This document shows, piece after piece, positions 25,874-35,006 of a stretch of 64,000 nucleotides of DNA. The stretch covers positions 434,001 to 498,000 of the forward strand of contig NZ_PVNG01000002.1 in assembly GCF_003001935.1 (NCBI RefSeq), in the 5' to 3' direction. The notes below the pieces were generated by a model, which made no database searches, had not been told where the DNA came from, and worked only from the letters and a program-made list of their open reading frames with translations. The stretch's first letter is position 1. Each line of letters opens with the position of its first letter. The translations under genes were made by a program, and so were the position numbers. The DNA comes from Nonomuraea fuscirosea. Its GTDB lineage: Bacteria; Actinomycetota; Actinomycetes; Streptosporangiales; Streptosporangiaceae.

Positions 25874-26977
25874 ATGCGGATCGCGGTGCACGGAGCCGGC
25901 GGGTTCACCGGAAGGCTCACGGTCGCGGAGGTGCGCCGGCGCGGGTTCACGCCGGTGCTGGTCGGACGGAACGAGGAACGGCTGCGCCGGAGCGCGGCCG
26001 CGGCGGGGGCGTGGGACGCCGAGGTCAGGGTCGCCGGGCTGGCGGAGGGGGAGGCGCTGGCGGCGGCGTTCGCGGACTGCGCGGCGGTGATCAACTGCGC
26101 GGGGCCGTTCACGGTGCTGGGCCAGCCCGTCGTCCGGGCCGCGCTCGCGGCGCGCACGCACTACCTGGACACGGCGGGGGAGGAGGGCTTCATCAGGGAG
26201 GTGCTCGACGGGTTCCACGAGGAGGCCGTACGGGCGGGGGTGGCCGTCGTGCCCGCGATGACCGACGACGGGGCTCCAGGCGACCTGATCGCCCGCCTGG
26301 TCGCCGAGCGGGTGTCGGCCGCCGCCGGCCTGGTGCCGGAGGTGGCCGAGATACTGGTCGCGGACCTGCGCGGACGGGGAGTCGCGTCCCGCGGAACCGC
26401 CCGCTCGATGGTGGCGGTGTCCGAGCGGGCAGCGTCCGAGCGGGTGGTGCCCGAGCGGGTGGTGCCCGAGCGGGAGGTGCTTGGGAAGGACGTGCCGGGT
26501 CCGGAGATGTCCCGGCGTGGGGTGGTGGACGGTGGCGGGCCCTCGGTGGTCGACACCGAGGAGGGGCCCGTGGACGTGGAGGCGTTCGCGTTGCCCGGGG
26601 CGGTCACCGTGCCCCGGCACGTGCGGGTGCGGCGGGTGCGGACCGTGATCAGGGCCGAGGTGGCGGCGTTGTTCGCGGCGCTGACGCCGGACGTCGTGGA
26701 CAGCGTTCCCGAGATCCCGGACGAAGCCGCCAGAGCCGCCTCGCGCTGGCTGATGCTGGCGGAGGCCACCGGCACCGGCGGCGGGCGGGCGCGAGGCTGG
26801 GTGACGGGCTCCGACGCGTACGGGATGACCGCCGTGATCGCCGTCGAGGGCGCCCGTCGTCTCGCCGAGGACGGCGCCCCGGCCGGTACGCTCGCGCCCG
26901 CCCAGGCCTTCGACCCGGCCGGCTTCCTCGACCAACTGACCACCCACGGCGTCACCTGGCAGGTCACCCCCGCCTGA
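25874..26977 (+). CDS. Saccharopine dehydrogenase-like NADP-binding protein
   Basis: 367-residue Rossmann protein (GAGGFTGRLT near the N-terminus, NCAGPFTVLGQPVV) of the saccharopine dehydrogenase/trans-acting enoyl-reductase-like group found in actinobacteria; the substrate is unknown. AGGAGG precedes the ATG. A charged repetitive insertion of Ser/Val/Pro-Glu-Arg units lies around residues 185-205, and the 3' end of the gene is part of a 38-bp tandem duplication. Divergent from the AraC regulator. Confidence 0.8.
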   Translation: MRIAVHGAGGFTGRLTVAEVRRRGFTPVLVGRNEERLRRSAAAAGAWDAEVRVAGLAEGEALAAAFADCAAVINCAGPFTVLGQPVVRAALAARTHYLDTAGEEGFIREVLDGFHEEAVRAGVAVVPAMTDDGAPGDLIARLVAERVSAAAGLVPEVAEILVADLRGRGVASRGTARSMVAVSERAASERVVPERVVPEREVLGKDVPGPEMSRRGVVDGGGPSVVDTEEGPVDVEAFALPGAVTVPRHVRVRRVRTVIRAEVAALFAALTPDVVDSVPEIPDEAARAASRWLMLAEATGTGGGRARGWVTGSDAYGMTAVIAVEGARRLAEDGAPAGTLAPAQAFDPAGFLDQLTTHGVTWQVTPA

Positions 26978-27015
26978 CCACCCACGGCGTCACCTGGCAG
27001 GTCACCCCCGCCTGA
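26936..27015 (+). repeat. 38-bp tandem duplication of a gene's 3' end
   Basis: The last 38 bp of the saccharopine-dehydrogenase-like gene, starting CTGACCACCCACGG, recur exactly at once (units at 26936-26973 and 26974-27011, then the start of a third). The first copy ends the protein; the second is untranslated. Confidence 0.9.
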
Positions 27016-27173
27016 CCTGTCCGGCGCTCGTGGCCTGCCCGGCACCTGGTCCGCCTGGCGCCTGGCCGGCGCGGTGCCTGGTCCGCGCTCTGTGCGGTCT
27101 TCCCCTGGCGCGGTGCCCGTCCTGCTCGGTGTCCGAACGCCGGATGACGCCGGGGACCCCGGATTGTCGTGCG

Positions 27174-27191
27174 GCTATACGCGGGTATAGC
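27174..27191. promoter_or_regulatory. Inverted repeat GCTATAC-N4-GTATAGC
   Basis: Perfect 7-bp arms, 49 bp before the start of the ABC permease gene, in an AT-richer stretch. Likely an operator, possibly for a TetR-type regulator located elsewhere. Confidence 0.4.
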
Positions 27192-27239
27192 TTGCTGTTC
27201 TAGCGAATAGTCGGCTGTACCCGTGGATAGGAGCTGGTC

Positions 27240-28862
27240 GTGGGGAACGGATCGCGCGCCGCTCGGTTGCCCGGCATCGCCGCCCTGGTCCGGCTGGCGG
27301 TGCGCCGGGAGAGGGGGATCGCGCCCTGGTGGATTCTGGGGCTCATCGCCCTGGCTCTGGTGATGGTCGAGTACATCCGGACCAACATGGCCACTCCCGA
27401 GCTCAAGGCCACCTACGTCGAGGTGATCGGCGCCAACGCCTTCCTGCGCGGGCTCGGCGGCGGTGCCGTCGAACCGCGGCTGGAGGTGCTGGCCACGTGG
27501 CGCAGCGGCGGCTTCCTCTACGTGGCGAGCGCGTTCGCCGCCCTGATGTCCGTCATCCGGCACACCCGCGCGGAGGAGGACGCGGGCAGGAGTGAGCTGG
27601 TGCTGTCGGGCGCGGTCGGCAGGTACGCGCCCCTGACCGCCGCGATGCTGGTCTCGGGCGCGGTGAGCCTGCTCGGCGGGGTGCTGACCGCCGCCGTGCT
27701 GACGGGGATCGGCCTGGAGCCCGTCGGGTCGCTCGCGTACGGGGCCGCCGTCACCGTCGCCGGCTGGGTGTTCGGCGGCGTCGGGGCGGTGGCCGCCCAG
27801 GTCGCCGGCGGCGCCCGCACGGCCACCGCCGCCGCGCTGGCCACGCTCGCCGCCGCCTACGTGCTGCGTTACGCGGGCGACGCGGCCGGGGTGTCGTGGA
27901 CGGCGTACCTCTCGCCGGTGGGCTGGAGCCACCTGGTGCGGCCGTACCAGGAGGAGCGGTGGTGGATGCTCGGGGTGTCGATCGCGGCCGCCGCGATCCT
28001 GTACGCGGTCGCGTACCGGCTGCTCGGCCGCAGGGACCTCGGCTCCGGCCTGCTGCCCGAGCGGCCGGGACGCGAGTCGGCCCCCGGGCTGCGCGGCCCG
28101 GTCAGCCTGGCCTGGCGGCTGCACAGGGGGCTGCTGGCGAAGTGGGCGGCGGGCGTGGCGGTCTTCGCGGCGGCGGGCGGCGCGCTGAGCCCGCTGACGC
28201 GCGACCTGCTGGCGCGGCCGAGCGTCGTGGTCGACAACCTCCGGCGCACCCTCGGCATCGCGTCCGGCCCCGAGGCGCTGGGCGCGTACTCGTGGTACCT
28301 GATCCTGATCATCGCCTACGCCGTCGCCCTCTACCCGGTCCTCATGACGCTGCGGCTGCGCGCGGAGGAGCTGTGCGGCCGGGCGGAGAACGTGCAGTCG
28401 ACGCCGCTGACCCGGCTGCGCTGGGCGGCCGGCCAGCTCGTGGTGACCGCGCTCGGCGCCGCGGCCCTCATGGCCGTGGCCGGGCTCGTCTTCGGCGCGG
28501 TCTACGCAGTGCTCGTCGGGGATCTGGCGAGCGACCTGCCGGCCTTCCTGGCGGGGGCGCTGAGCACCGTGCCGGCGGCGTGGTGCGTCGGGGCGGTCTG
28601 CGTGCTGGCGTACGGGCTGCTGCCCCGGGCGAGTGCGGCGATCTCATGGCTCGTGTGGTTCCTGACCGCCGTCCTGGGTCAGGTCGCCGGTCCCCTGTAC
28701 GGGGTGTGGGGCGGGCTGCCGGTGGAGCCGTTCCACTTCGTCGGCAACGCGATGACGGGGCTGCCGTTCGCCGTCGTGCCCACCACGGGGCTGCTCGCGG
28801 TCACGGCGCTGCTCGCCTCGGCCGGCCTCCTCGCGCTGCGCCACCGCGACTTCGGCCGCTGA
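27240..28862 (+). CDS. ABC-2-type exporter permease (polyketide-antibiotic-transporter-like)
   Basis: 540 residues with about 12 hydrophobic helices in two similar halves, each with a characteristic HTRAEE(D) or LRLRAEE segment after a helix, as in actinobacterial drug/antibiotic exporter permeases. GTG start follows GGAG. The matching ATPase gene, normally directly upstream, is absent here: the preceding gene is a saccharopine-dehydrogenase-like protein. It may use an ATPase encoded elsewhere. Confidence 0.8.
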   Translation: MGNGSRAARLPGIAALVRLAVRRERGIAPWWILGLIALALVMVEYIRTNMATPELKATYVEVIGANAFLRGLGGGAVEPRLEVLATWRSGGFLYVASAFAALMSVIRHTRAEEDAGRSELVLSGAVGRYAPLTAAMLVSGAVSLLGGVLTAAVLTGIGLEPVGSLAYGAAVTVAGWVFGGVGAVAAQVAGGARTATAAALATLAAAYVLRYAGDAAGVSWTAYLSPVGWSHLVRPYQEERWWMLGVSIAAAAILYAVAYRLLGRRDLGSGLLPERPGRESAPGLRGPVSLAWRLHRGLLAKWAAGVAVFAAAGGALSPLTRDLLARPSVVVDNLRRTLGIASGPEALGAYSWYLILIIAYAVALYPVLMTLRLRAEELCGRAENVQSTPLTRLRWAAGQLVVTALGAAALMAVAGLVFGAVYAVLVGDLASDLPAFLAGALSTVPAAWCVGAVCVLAYGLLPRASAAISWLVWFLTAVLGQVAGPLYGVWGGLPVEPFHFVGNAMTGLPFAVVPTTGLLAVTALLASAGLLALRHRDFGR

Positions 28863-28921
28863 CGCCCTGGTGCCCTGACGCTCTCATGTCGGCGCGCCCT
28901 GACGCCCTCACGCCGACGCGC

Positions 28922-29470
28922 TCAGGCGCGGCGGCGGGCCCGGTAGGCGGCCACGTGCATGCGGTTGCCGCACGTGCGGCTGTCGCAGTAGACCCGCGAC
29001 CGGTTGCGCGACTCGTCCACGAACACCCGGTCGCAGTCGGGGGCCGCGCACGTACGCAGGCGCTCGACCTCGCCCTCCACCAGCAGATGGGCCAGCGCCA
29101 CCCCGCAGTCGGCCGCCAGGTGCTCCGCCAGCGTCGCATCGGCCGCGTGGTAGTGGACGTGCAGCGGATGCCCGTCGTGCTCGGTCAGCCGGGGCGTGAT
29201 CCGCGTCTCCGACAGCAGCGCGTTCAGCGTGCGCACGGCCGTGGGCTGGTCGGCGGCGGTGAAGACGCGGTGGAACGCCTCGCGTACGATCCGCACCTGA
29301 CCCAGGTCGCGGGCCGTGAGCGCGCCGATGCCGCTGACCTCGCGCGCCTCGACGAACGCCGCCAGCTCGGGCAGACCCGGCAGGCCCTCGTCGCCGCCGG
29401 TGGACGGCGAGGTGTTGACCAGCTCGACAACGGTGGCCAAAGAATGCACCATGTCATGGCCAAACGGCAT
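28922..29470 (-). CDS. CGNR zinc-finger (ABATE-domain) regulator
   Basis: 182 residues: an N-terminal ABATE helical domain and a C-terminal CGNR zinc finger whose CxxxxC and C-x4-CGNR cysteines are visible (CAAPDCDRVF, YCDSRTCGNRM). Thought to be transcriptional regulators of stress or metabolite efflux. AGGAG precedes the ATG. Divergent from an EamA transporter, a pairing I have seen repeatedly in actinobacteria. Confidence 0.9.
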   Translation of the reverse strand: MPFGHDMVHSLATVVELVNTSPSTGGDEGLPGLPELAAFVEAREVSGIGALTARDLGQVRIVREAFHRVFTAADQPTAVRTLNALLSETRITPRLTEHDGHPLHVHYHAADATLAEHLAADCGVALAHLLVEGEVERLRTCAAPDCDRVFVDESRNRSRVYCDSRTCGNRMHVAAYRARRRA

Positions 29471-29541
29471 GTTGACTCCTGTCCGCGCCGGGTTCTAGCG
29501 TGGTCGCAGCGTATCTCCTGTCAGTAGTTGTAGGGGTTTCT

Positions 29542-30465
29542 GTGAGTGCACATCGCCGTATCGTGCTGATCGCGGTCGCCGGTGCGCTCATCATCTCCAC
29601 CTCCGCTCCTCTGGTGCGGCTGTCCGAGGTGTCGCCGGCCACGTCCGCCCTGTTCCGGTGCGCGTACGCCGTGCCGCCCATGCTGCTGCTGGCCTGGCTG
29701 GAGCGGCGCAGGCTCGGGCCGCTGCCGCGCAGGGGCATGGTGGCGGCCTGGCTCGCGGGCCTGATGTTCGCGCTCGACCTGCTGTTCTGGCATCACGCGA
29801 TCGACTACGTGGGCGCGGGGCTGGCGACCGTGCTGGGCAACTTGCAGGTGTTCATCGTGGCGTTCGCCGCGTGGGCGGTGTTCGGCGAGCGGCCGTCGTC
29901 GCGGCTGATGGTCGGCACGCCGGTGGTGTTCGCCGGGGTCGTGCTGATCTCCGGGATGTTCGACAGCGCCGCCTACGGCAGCGATCCCATGATGGGGGTG
30001 CTCGCGGGGGTGGCGACGTCGGTGGCGTACGCGGCGTTCCTGCTGCTGATGAAGGGCGGGTCCGAGCGGGGCGCGGGGCCGCTGGCGCACGCGACCGTGG
30101 TGGCCACGCTCACCATCGCCGCGCTCAGCCCGCTGTTCGGCGGAGCCGACCTGATGCCCACCTGGCCGGGACACGGGTGGCTGCTGCTGCTCGCGCTCGG
30201 GCCGCAGCTGCTCGGCTGGTCGCTGATCACGTTCTCGCTGCCGCGCCAGCCCGCCGCGCTCACCGCGCTGCTGCTGCTCATCCAGCCCATGACGACGGTG
30301 GCGATCTCGGCGCTGGCGCTGGGGGAGCGGCCGTCGCCGGTGCAGCTGACCGGCTGCGCGGTGATCGTGCTCGGCGTCCTGTACGGCTCCCGCCGCCAGA
30401 AGTCCGCCCTCGTCCGGTCGGCGGCGGAGCGGGCCGCGGCCGAGGAACGCGCACCGGTCGTCTGA
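29542..30465 (+). CDS. EamA/DMT-family transporter
   Basis: 307 residues with ten predicted helices in two EamA repeats, drug/metabolite transporter superfamily; probably an exporter of a small metabolite. The GTG start follows AGGGG; longer upstream frames lack a ribosome site. Divergent from the CGNR regulator, its likely controller. Confidence 0.88.
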   Translation: MSAHRRIVLIAVAGALIISTSAPLVRLSEVSPATSALFRCAYAVPPMLLLAWLERRRLGPLPRRGMVAAWLAGLMFALDLLFWHHAIDYVGAGLATVLGNLQVFIVAFAAWAVFGERPSSRLMVGTPVVFAGVVLISGMFDSAAYGSDPMMGVLAGVATSVAYAAFLLLMKGGSERGAGPLAHATVVATLTIAALSPLFGGADLMPTWPGHGWLLLLALGPQLLGWSLITFSLPRQPAALTALLLLIQPMTTVAISALALGERPSPVQLTGCAVIVLGVLYGSRRQKSALVRSAAERAAAEERAPVV

Positions 30466-30505
30466 TCGGGTCACGGCGTCGTCCCCGGCCGCCACGCGCG
30501 CGGCT

Positions 30506-30895
30506 TCAGACGGTCCTGGACGGCGTCGAGCAGGACGAGCAGGTGCCGAAGACCTCGACGGTGTGGGTGATCTCGGTGAAGCCGTGTTCGCTGCCCACCA
30601 TCTCCGCCCAGCGCTCCACGGCCGGCCCGGCCACCTCCACCGTGCGCCCGCACTTGCGGCACACCAGGTGGTGGTGATGGGCGTCGGTCGCGCACGCCCG
30701 GTAGACGGACTCGCCTTCGTCGGTGCGCAGCACGTCGACCTTGCCTCCGTCGGCCAGCGCCTGCAGCGCCCGGTAGACGGTGGTCAGCCCGATCTTCGCC
30801 CCGTGCAGGCGCATCTCGGCGTAGACGTCCTGCGCGCTGCGGAAGCCGGAGCTCCCGCGCAGGGTGTCGTGCACTGCGTCGCGCCTCGTCGTCAT
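30506..30895 (-). CDS. zur: Zinc uptake regulator, Fur family
   Basis: 129 residues: winged helix (1-75), then dimerisation domain with HHHH at 73-76, CxxC at 79/82 and CxxC at 119/122 for structural and sensory zinc. Its ATG overlaps the znuB stop (ATGA), so it is last in the znuA-znuC-znuB-zur operon and would repress it, with zinc, through the box at 33482-33496. Fur or Mur function is less likely given the zinc-type transporter. Confidence 0.9.
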   Translation of the reverse strand: MTTRRDAVHDTLRGSSGFRSAQDVYAEMRLHGAKIGLTTVYRALQALADGGKVDVLRTDEGESVYRACATDAHHHHLVCRKCGRTVEVAGPAVERWAEMVGSEHGFTEITHTVEVFGTCSSCSTPSRTV

Positions 30896-31767
30896 GCGAC
30901 CTCCTCCACGCGCAGCTTTGGTCGCTCGCTCAAAGTGGACTCCTGGGTACGGCCTCGGCGTACGAATTTACCGACACCGAGGGCCAGGACGAAGCCGGCG
31001 AGCGCAAGAAGAACGATCGCGGCGCCAGGAGGAACCTTGGGGGAGTAGGTGGAGGCGAGCAGGCCGCCCACGGAGGCCAGCACGCCGAACAGCATGGCCA
31101 GCCCCATCGTGGTCCGGAACCCGCGCGTGAGCTGCTGACTCGTCGCCACCGGGATCACCATCAGCGCGCTGACCAGCAGCAGGCCGACCACCCGCATGGC
31201 GATGACCACGGTGAGCGCGGCGGTGACCGCGATGAGCAGGCTCAGAAAACGCACCGGCAGGCCGCTGGCCCTGGCCATCTCCTCGTCCTGGCAGAGCACG
31301 AACAGCTCCCTGCCGAAGATCGCGACGACCCCGAGCACGGTGACGGCCAGCGCGGCCACGATCCAGATGTCCAGAGGGGTGACGCTGGCGATGGCGCCGA
31401 ACAGGTAGGAGTTCAGCTTCGCGTTGCTGCCGCCGGGCGCGACGGCCATGAGCATCACGCCGCCCGCGATGCCCCCGTAGAACAGCAGCGCCAGCGCCAC
31501 GTCACCGCTGGTCCTGCCGCGCGCCCTGACCAGTTCGATGGCCACGGCGCCGGCGATGGAGACGAGGACGGCGGTCAGCACCGGCGCGGTGCCGGTCAGG
31601 AAGCCCAGCGCCACGCCGGTCAGCGCCACGTGCCCGACGCCGTCGCCGAGCAGCGCCAGGCGCCGCTGCACGATGAACGTGCCCACGGCGGGCGCGCAGA
31701 GCCCCACCAGCAGCGCCGCGATCAGCGCGAGCTGGAAGAGCTGCTCCTGCAGAAGTTCGAAGATCAC
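30892..31767 (-). CDS. znuB: Zinc ABC transporter permease
   Basis: 291 residues, about eight helices, ABC-3 family metal permease (RRLALLGDGVGHVALTGVALG and the conserved Ile-rich helices). GTG start at 31767 follows GGGGGA and overlaps the ATPase stop by four bases. Works with ZnuA and ZnuC to import zinc. Confidence 0.9.
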   Translation of the reverse strand: MIFELLQEQLFQLALIAALLVGLCAPAVGTFIVQRRLALLGDGVGHVALTGVALGFLTGTAPVLTAVLVSIAGAVAIELVRARGRTSGDVALALLFYGGIAGGVMLMAVAPGGSNAKLNSYLFGAIASVTPLDIWIVAALAVTVLGVVAIFGRELFVLCQDEEMARASGLPVRFLSLLIAVTAALTVVIAMRVVGLLLVSALMVIPVATSQQLTRGFRTTMGLAMLFGVLASVGGLLASTYSPKVPPGAAIVLLALAGFVLALGVGKFVRRGRTQESTLSERPKLRVEEVA

Positions 31768-32543
31768 CTTGGTTCCCCCTGCCACCCGGTGAGCGGGCCC
31801 GCGGCGGCCTCGTCGGCGTGCGGGTGCTGATGCTCGTGCCCCGGCCGGGCGCACTCGCCCTCGGGGCGCGGCGGGCGGCCGTCGTGGGCGACGCGGCCCT
31901 CGCGGATCACCACGCCGCGGGTGATGATCGGCTCCAGCGGGCCCAGCTCGTGCGCCACGAGCACCACGGTCTTGCCCCTGGTCACCAGCCCGGCGAGCGT
32001 GTCGGCGAGCAGTTGCTGGGTCTCGGCGTCCACGCCCGCGGTGGGTTCGTCCATCACGTACGTGTCCGGCTCGCCGGCCAGCGCGCGGGCGATGAGCACC
32101 CGCTGCTGCTGCCCCCCTGACAGCGACTGGACGGGGTCACCGGCCCGGTCGGCCAGCCGGACGGCCTCCAGCGCGCCGGTCACCGCCGCCCGGTCGGCCG
32201 CGCTGGTCCTGCGCAGCCGGCTCTGCCTGGCGATCCGGCCCGAGGCGACCACCTCGCGCACGGTCGCGGGCACGCCGCCCCCGACCTGGAGCCGCTGCGG
32301 CACGTACCCGATGCGCCACCAGTCGCGGAAGCGGCCCGGCGGGGTGCCGTACACGAGGGTCTTGCCGCCGGTCAGCGGCGTGAGGCCGAGCAGGGTGCGC
32401 ACCAGCGTGGACTTGCCCGAGCCGTTGGCGCCCAGCAGGGCGACGACCTCCCCGGGACAGACGGTCAGGTCGATTCCCCGCAGGACGGACTTGCCGTCGA
32501 AGGAGACCCGGCCGTCGGTCATCGCGAAGGCCGTTTCGTTCAT
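31764..32543 (-). CDS. znuC: Zinc ABC transporter ATPase
   Basis: 259 residues. Walker A GANGSGKST, signature LSGGQQQR, Walker B YVMDEP and the switch His in VAHE are all present. The C-terminus carries a His-rich tail (GHEHQHPHADE) that could bind zinc in the cytoplasm. ATG overlaps the znuA stop (ATGA). Confidence 0.92.
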   Translation of the reverse strand: MNETAFAMTDGRVSFDGKSVLRGIDLTVCPGEVVALLGANGSGKSTLVRTLLGLTPLTGGKTLVYGTPPGRFRDWWRIGYVPQRLQVGGGVPATVREVVASGRIARQSRLRRTSAADRAAVTGALEAVRLADRAGDPVQSLSGGQQQRVLIARALAGEPDTYVMDEPTAGVDAETQQLLADTLAGLVTRGKTVVLVAHELGPLEPIITRGVVIREGRVAHDGRPPRPEGECARPGHEHQHPHADEAAAGPLTGWQGEPR

Positions 32544-33460
32544 GCCGTACACCCCAGTGCTGTTTGTAGGGTTTTGAGGTTATCGCGCATCGCGGAGAGG
32601 TAGTCGCCCGAGGGCTTGCTCTCCAGCGGGTCCAGCACGGCCGTCTTGGCGCCGACCTGGCTCGCGAGCACCTCGGCCACCTTCGGGCTGACCAGGGCTT
32701 CGGTGAAGATCGTGGTGACGCCCTCGGCCTTGGCCAGCTTGGCGACCTCGGACAGGCGGGCGGGGGAGGGCTCGGTCTCGGGGTCGAGCGTGATGCCGAC
32801 CTGCTTGAGCTGGTAGCGGTCGGCCAGGTAGCCGAACGCCTCGTGCGCGGTCACCAGCGTCCTGCTCGTGCACGTGGTCAGGCCCTTGGTGAACTCCTGG
32901 TCGAGGGCGCCGAGGGCGGCGGCCGTCTTCGTGGCACGTTCCTTGTAGCCCTGGGCGTGCGCGGGGTCGGCCGTGGCCAGGCGCTCGCCCAGCTTGGTGG
33001 CGACGGTGGCCAGGCGGGAGGGGTCGAGCCAGAGGTGCGGGTCGTACGGGAGCTCCTCGTGACCGTGCTCCTCCTCGCCCTCCTCCGCGTGCTCACCGGC
33101 CGGGACGGTCGCCACGGCGGTGGCGGCGTCGAAACTCGTGTCGGGCTCGACGGCCTCGTCCACGGCCGGCTGGATGCCCTTGACGTAGACGGCCAGCGTG
33201 GCGTTCTTGAGCTCGGTGACCTGCTGGATGCCCAGCTCCACGTCGTGCGGCTCGACACCGGGCGGGGTCAGCCCGCTCACCTGCGCGTCGGATCCCCCGA
33301 CCTGCTCGCTCAGCCACTGCAAGGGGTAGAAGGCGGCGACCACTTCGGGCTTGCCGTCGGGGGTGGTCTCAGCGGCACCGGCCCCGCAGGCGGCAGTGGC
33401 GAACAACGCGGCCCCCGCCAGCAGACCGCCAGCACGCAACCGGGAAAATCCTGACATCAT
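32540..33460 (-). CDS. znuA: Zinc ABC transporter substrate-binding lipoprotein
   Basis: 306 residues. Lipobox cysteine at residue 25 (ATAAC). Cluster A-I metal-binding fold with the ligands His in VEPHDVEL, in DPHLW and in TAHEAFGY, and a His/Glu-rich loop (GEHAEEGEEEHGHEE) typical of zinc-binding members. No Shine-Dalgarno sequence; CATACT at 33468-33473 lies seven bases upstream of ATG 33460, so the transcript is probably leaderless. Confidence 0.92.
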   Translation of the reverse strand: MMSGFSRLRAGGLLAGAALFATAACGAGAAETTPDGKPEVVAAFYPLQWLSEQVGGSDAQVSGLTPPGVEPHDVELGIQQVTELKNATLAVYVKGIQPAVDEAVEPDTSFDAATAVATVPAGEHAEEGEEEHGHEELPYDPHLWLDPSRLATVATKLGERLATADPAHAQGYKERATKTAAALGALDQEFTKGLTTCTSRTLVTAHEAFGYLADRYQLKQVGITLDPETEPSPARLSEVAKLAKAEGVTTIFTEALVSPKVAEVLASQVGAKTAVLDPLESKPSGDYLSAMRDNLKTLQTALGCTA

Positions 33461-33465
33461 GGGAG

Positions 33466-33570
33466 TCAGTATGCGCCAAAATGAAAACGGTTGTCAAAGT
33501 CTCCTGTTGTGGTGCCCTGGTTCAGGCTGATCGCCAGGTCGATGCGGGAGATGTGGATCGTGCGCGTCAT
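33466..33570 (-). CDS. Possible 34-residue small protein ahead of znuA
   Basis: A short frame (MTRTIHISRIDLAISLN start) with GGAG six bases before its ATG runs across the Zur box and the znuA promoter and ends just before znuA. No family recognised; it may be fortuitous. Confidence 0.2.
   Translation of the reverse strand: MTRTIHISRIDLAISLNQGTTTGDFDNRFHFGAY
33468..33497 (-). promoter_or_regulatory. znu promoter
   Basis: Minus strand TTGACA (33492-33497), 18-nt spacer, CATACT (33468-33473). The predicted transcript start falls on the znuA ATG. The -35 box is inside the Zur box. Confidence 0.6.
33482..33496. promoter_or_regulatory. Zur box
   Basis: TGAAAACGGTTGTCA matches 12 of 15 positions of the actinobacterial Zur consensus TGAAAATGATTTTCA and is a near palindrome. 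It overlaps the -35 box of znuA. Confidence 0.75.
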
Positions 33571-33641
33571 GGAGCTCTCCGCGGACGGCTTCTCGCACAT
33601 CTCCACGGCTGGCGGCGGCCGTACGTGGACGCGGTTCCCGA

Positions 33642-34949
33642 TCAGCCATGGCGGGGCCGAGCCGAGGGGCGGCCTCTCAGGTCGAAGACCTGCAGGGTCC
33701 TGCCTTCGGCGTCGACCCGCCAGAAGCGGGCGTAGTCCTGGCCGCCGCGCCAGACACGAAGCAGTTCGTCCCTGCCGTCGCCGTCGTAGTCGGCCACCGC
33801 CCAGGTCTTCACGGAGCCCAGCCGCCACTCCTTGAGGCGCTTGCCGGTGAGGCTCCGGGTGGGGCCGTGATGGGTGACGGACACCCCGGTGCGGTGCAGG
33901 CCTCGCGGGGAACCGAAGAGGACCTCGGCCTTGCCGGTGATGACGACGCTCGCGCCGGCGACCTCGCCGGAGACGAGGTCGTCCAGGCCGTCGCCGTTCA
34001 GGTCGCCGGCGGCCAGGCTTCCCCGGATGCCGTTGAGCACCTGCGGCTCGCGGTCGCCGCCGTAGAAGACGCGGGTGATGCTCTCGACGGACTGATCCTC
34101 GGTCTGCATGCCGGGTTCGTCGTCGCGCGCCCCGCTGTCGCCGATGGCCACGTCACGGCGTCCGTCGCCGTCGAAGTCGCCGAAAACTGCCGCGCCGCCC
34201 CTGGCCACCTTGCGGAATCCGCCGTCTTTCAGCAGCCCGGCGTCGGCCTGCCCGCCGTCGTCGGGCCCGTACAGGACCGCTTCCGGCCCGTGCGGATCGG
34301 TGATCAGGGCGCCGGGCCAGTCGCCTTCGGGAACGGGGCGGCTCGTCTTACGCGCCGGTTCGCCGGATCTGGTGAACGGGCCGTGCAGGAAGGCGAAGAC
34401 GCGGGCCCGCGGGTCGTCGCCGCGCGACTCCGTCGCCATGAGGTCGGTCGCATCGTCGCCGTCGAGGTCGGCCAGGCCGGAACTGCGGCCGTACGGCATG
34501 AAGGTGGGGGTGCCCCGGCCGCCCCAGTAGATCAACAGGGACGAGTCGGGGACGATGATGTCGGCGCAGCCGTCGCCGTCGAGGTCCGCGAGTTGCGGGA
34601 CCGTCTCGGCGGACATGCTCCACCGGCCGGCGATGTGCGCGGTGGCCGGTTCGAGGCCGCGCATCGATCCATTCACCACCACGAGCTGATCCTGTTCCAG
34701 GTCGTCGCCTGTCGGGCCCGTCCAGATGAAGGCGAGGTCGGCGTAGCCGTCGCCGTTCAGGTCGCCGGGCTCGGCCTTGCCCGAGCAGCGAGTACGCGGG
34801 GGTGACGAGGCGGCCGGGGTGACCGCGACCGGTGCGGAGGCGCCGGGTGACGGCGTGGGCCGCGAGGCGGCGGGGCCGGTCGCGGGGCCGGTGGCGCTGC
34901 AGCCGGTGAGCGCCAGCGCCATGAGCAGAAGGCCGAGCTTACGCGCCAT
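33642..34949 (-). CDS. FG-GAP repeat lipoprotein
   Basis: 435 residues, lipobox LTGC with Cys17, then a Pro/Ser/Ala-rich linker (to about residue 55). The rest holds repeated calcium-binding loops of the DxDxDGxxD type (DLNGDGYAD, DLDGDGCAD, DFDGDGRRD, DLNGDGLDD, DYDGDGRDE), consistent with a seven-bladed integrin-like beta propeller on the cell surface. The function is unknown; adhesion or binding is typical of the fold. Confidence 0.85.
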   Translation of the reverse strand: MARKLGLLLMALALTGCSATGPATGPAASRPTPSPGASAPVAVTPAASSPPRTRCSGKAEPGDLNGDGYADLAFIWTGPTGDDLEQDQLVVVNGSMRGLEPATAHIAGRWSMSAETVPQLADLDGDGCADIIVPDSSLLIYWGGRGTPTFMPYGRSSGLADLDGDDATDLMATESRGDDPRARVFAFLHGPFTRSGEPARKTSRPVPEGDWPGALITDPHGPEAVLYGPDDGGQADAGLLKDGGFRKVARGGAAVFGDFDGDGRRDVAIGDSGARDDEPGMQTEDQSVESITRVFYGGDREPQVLNGIRGSLAAGDLNGDGLDDLVSGEVAGASVVITGKAEVLFGSPRGLHRTGVSVTHHGPTRSLTGKRLKEWRLGSVKTWAVADYDGDGRDELLRVWRGGQDYARFWRVDAEGRTLQVFDLRGRPSARPRHG

Positions 34950-35006
34950 GGCCGCACACTACGCCGCATCACGGGACGTACCGCATGAAATCTGACCTAT
35001 ATGGCT

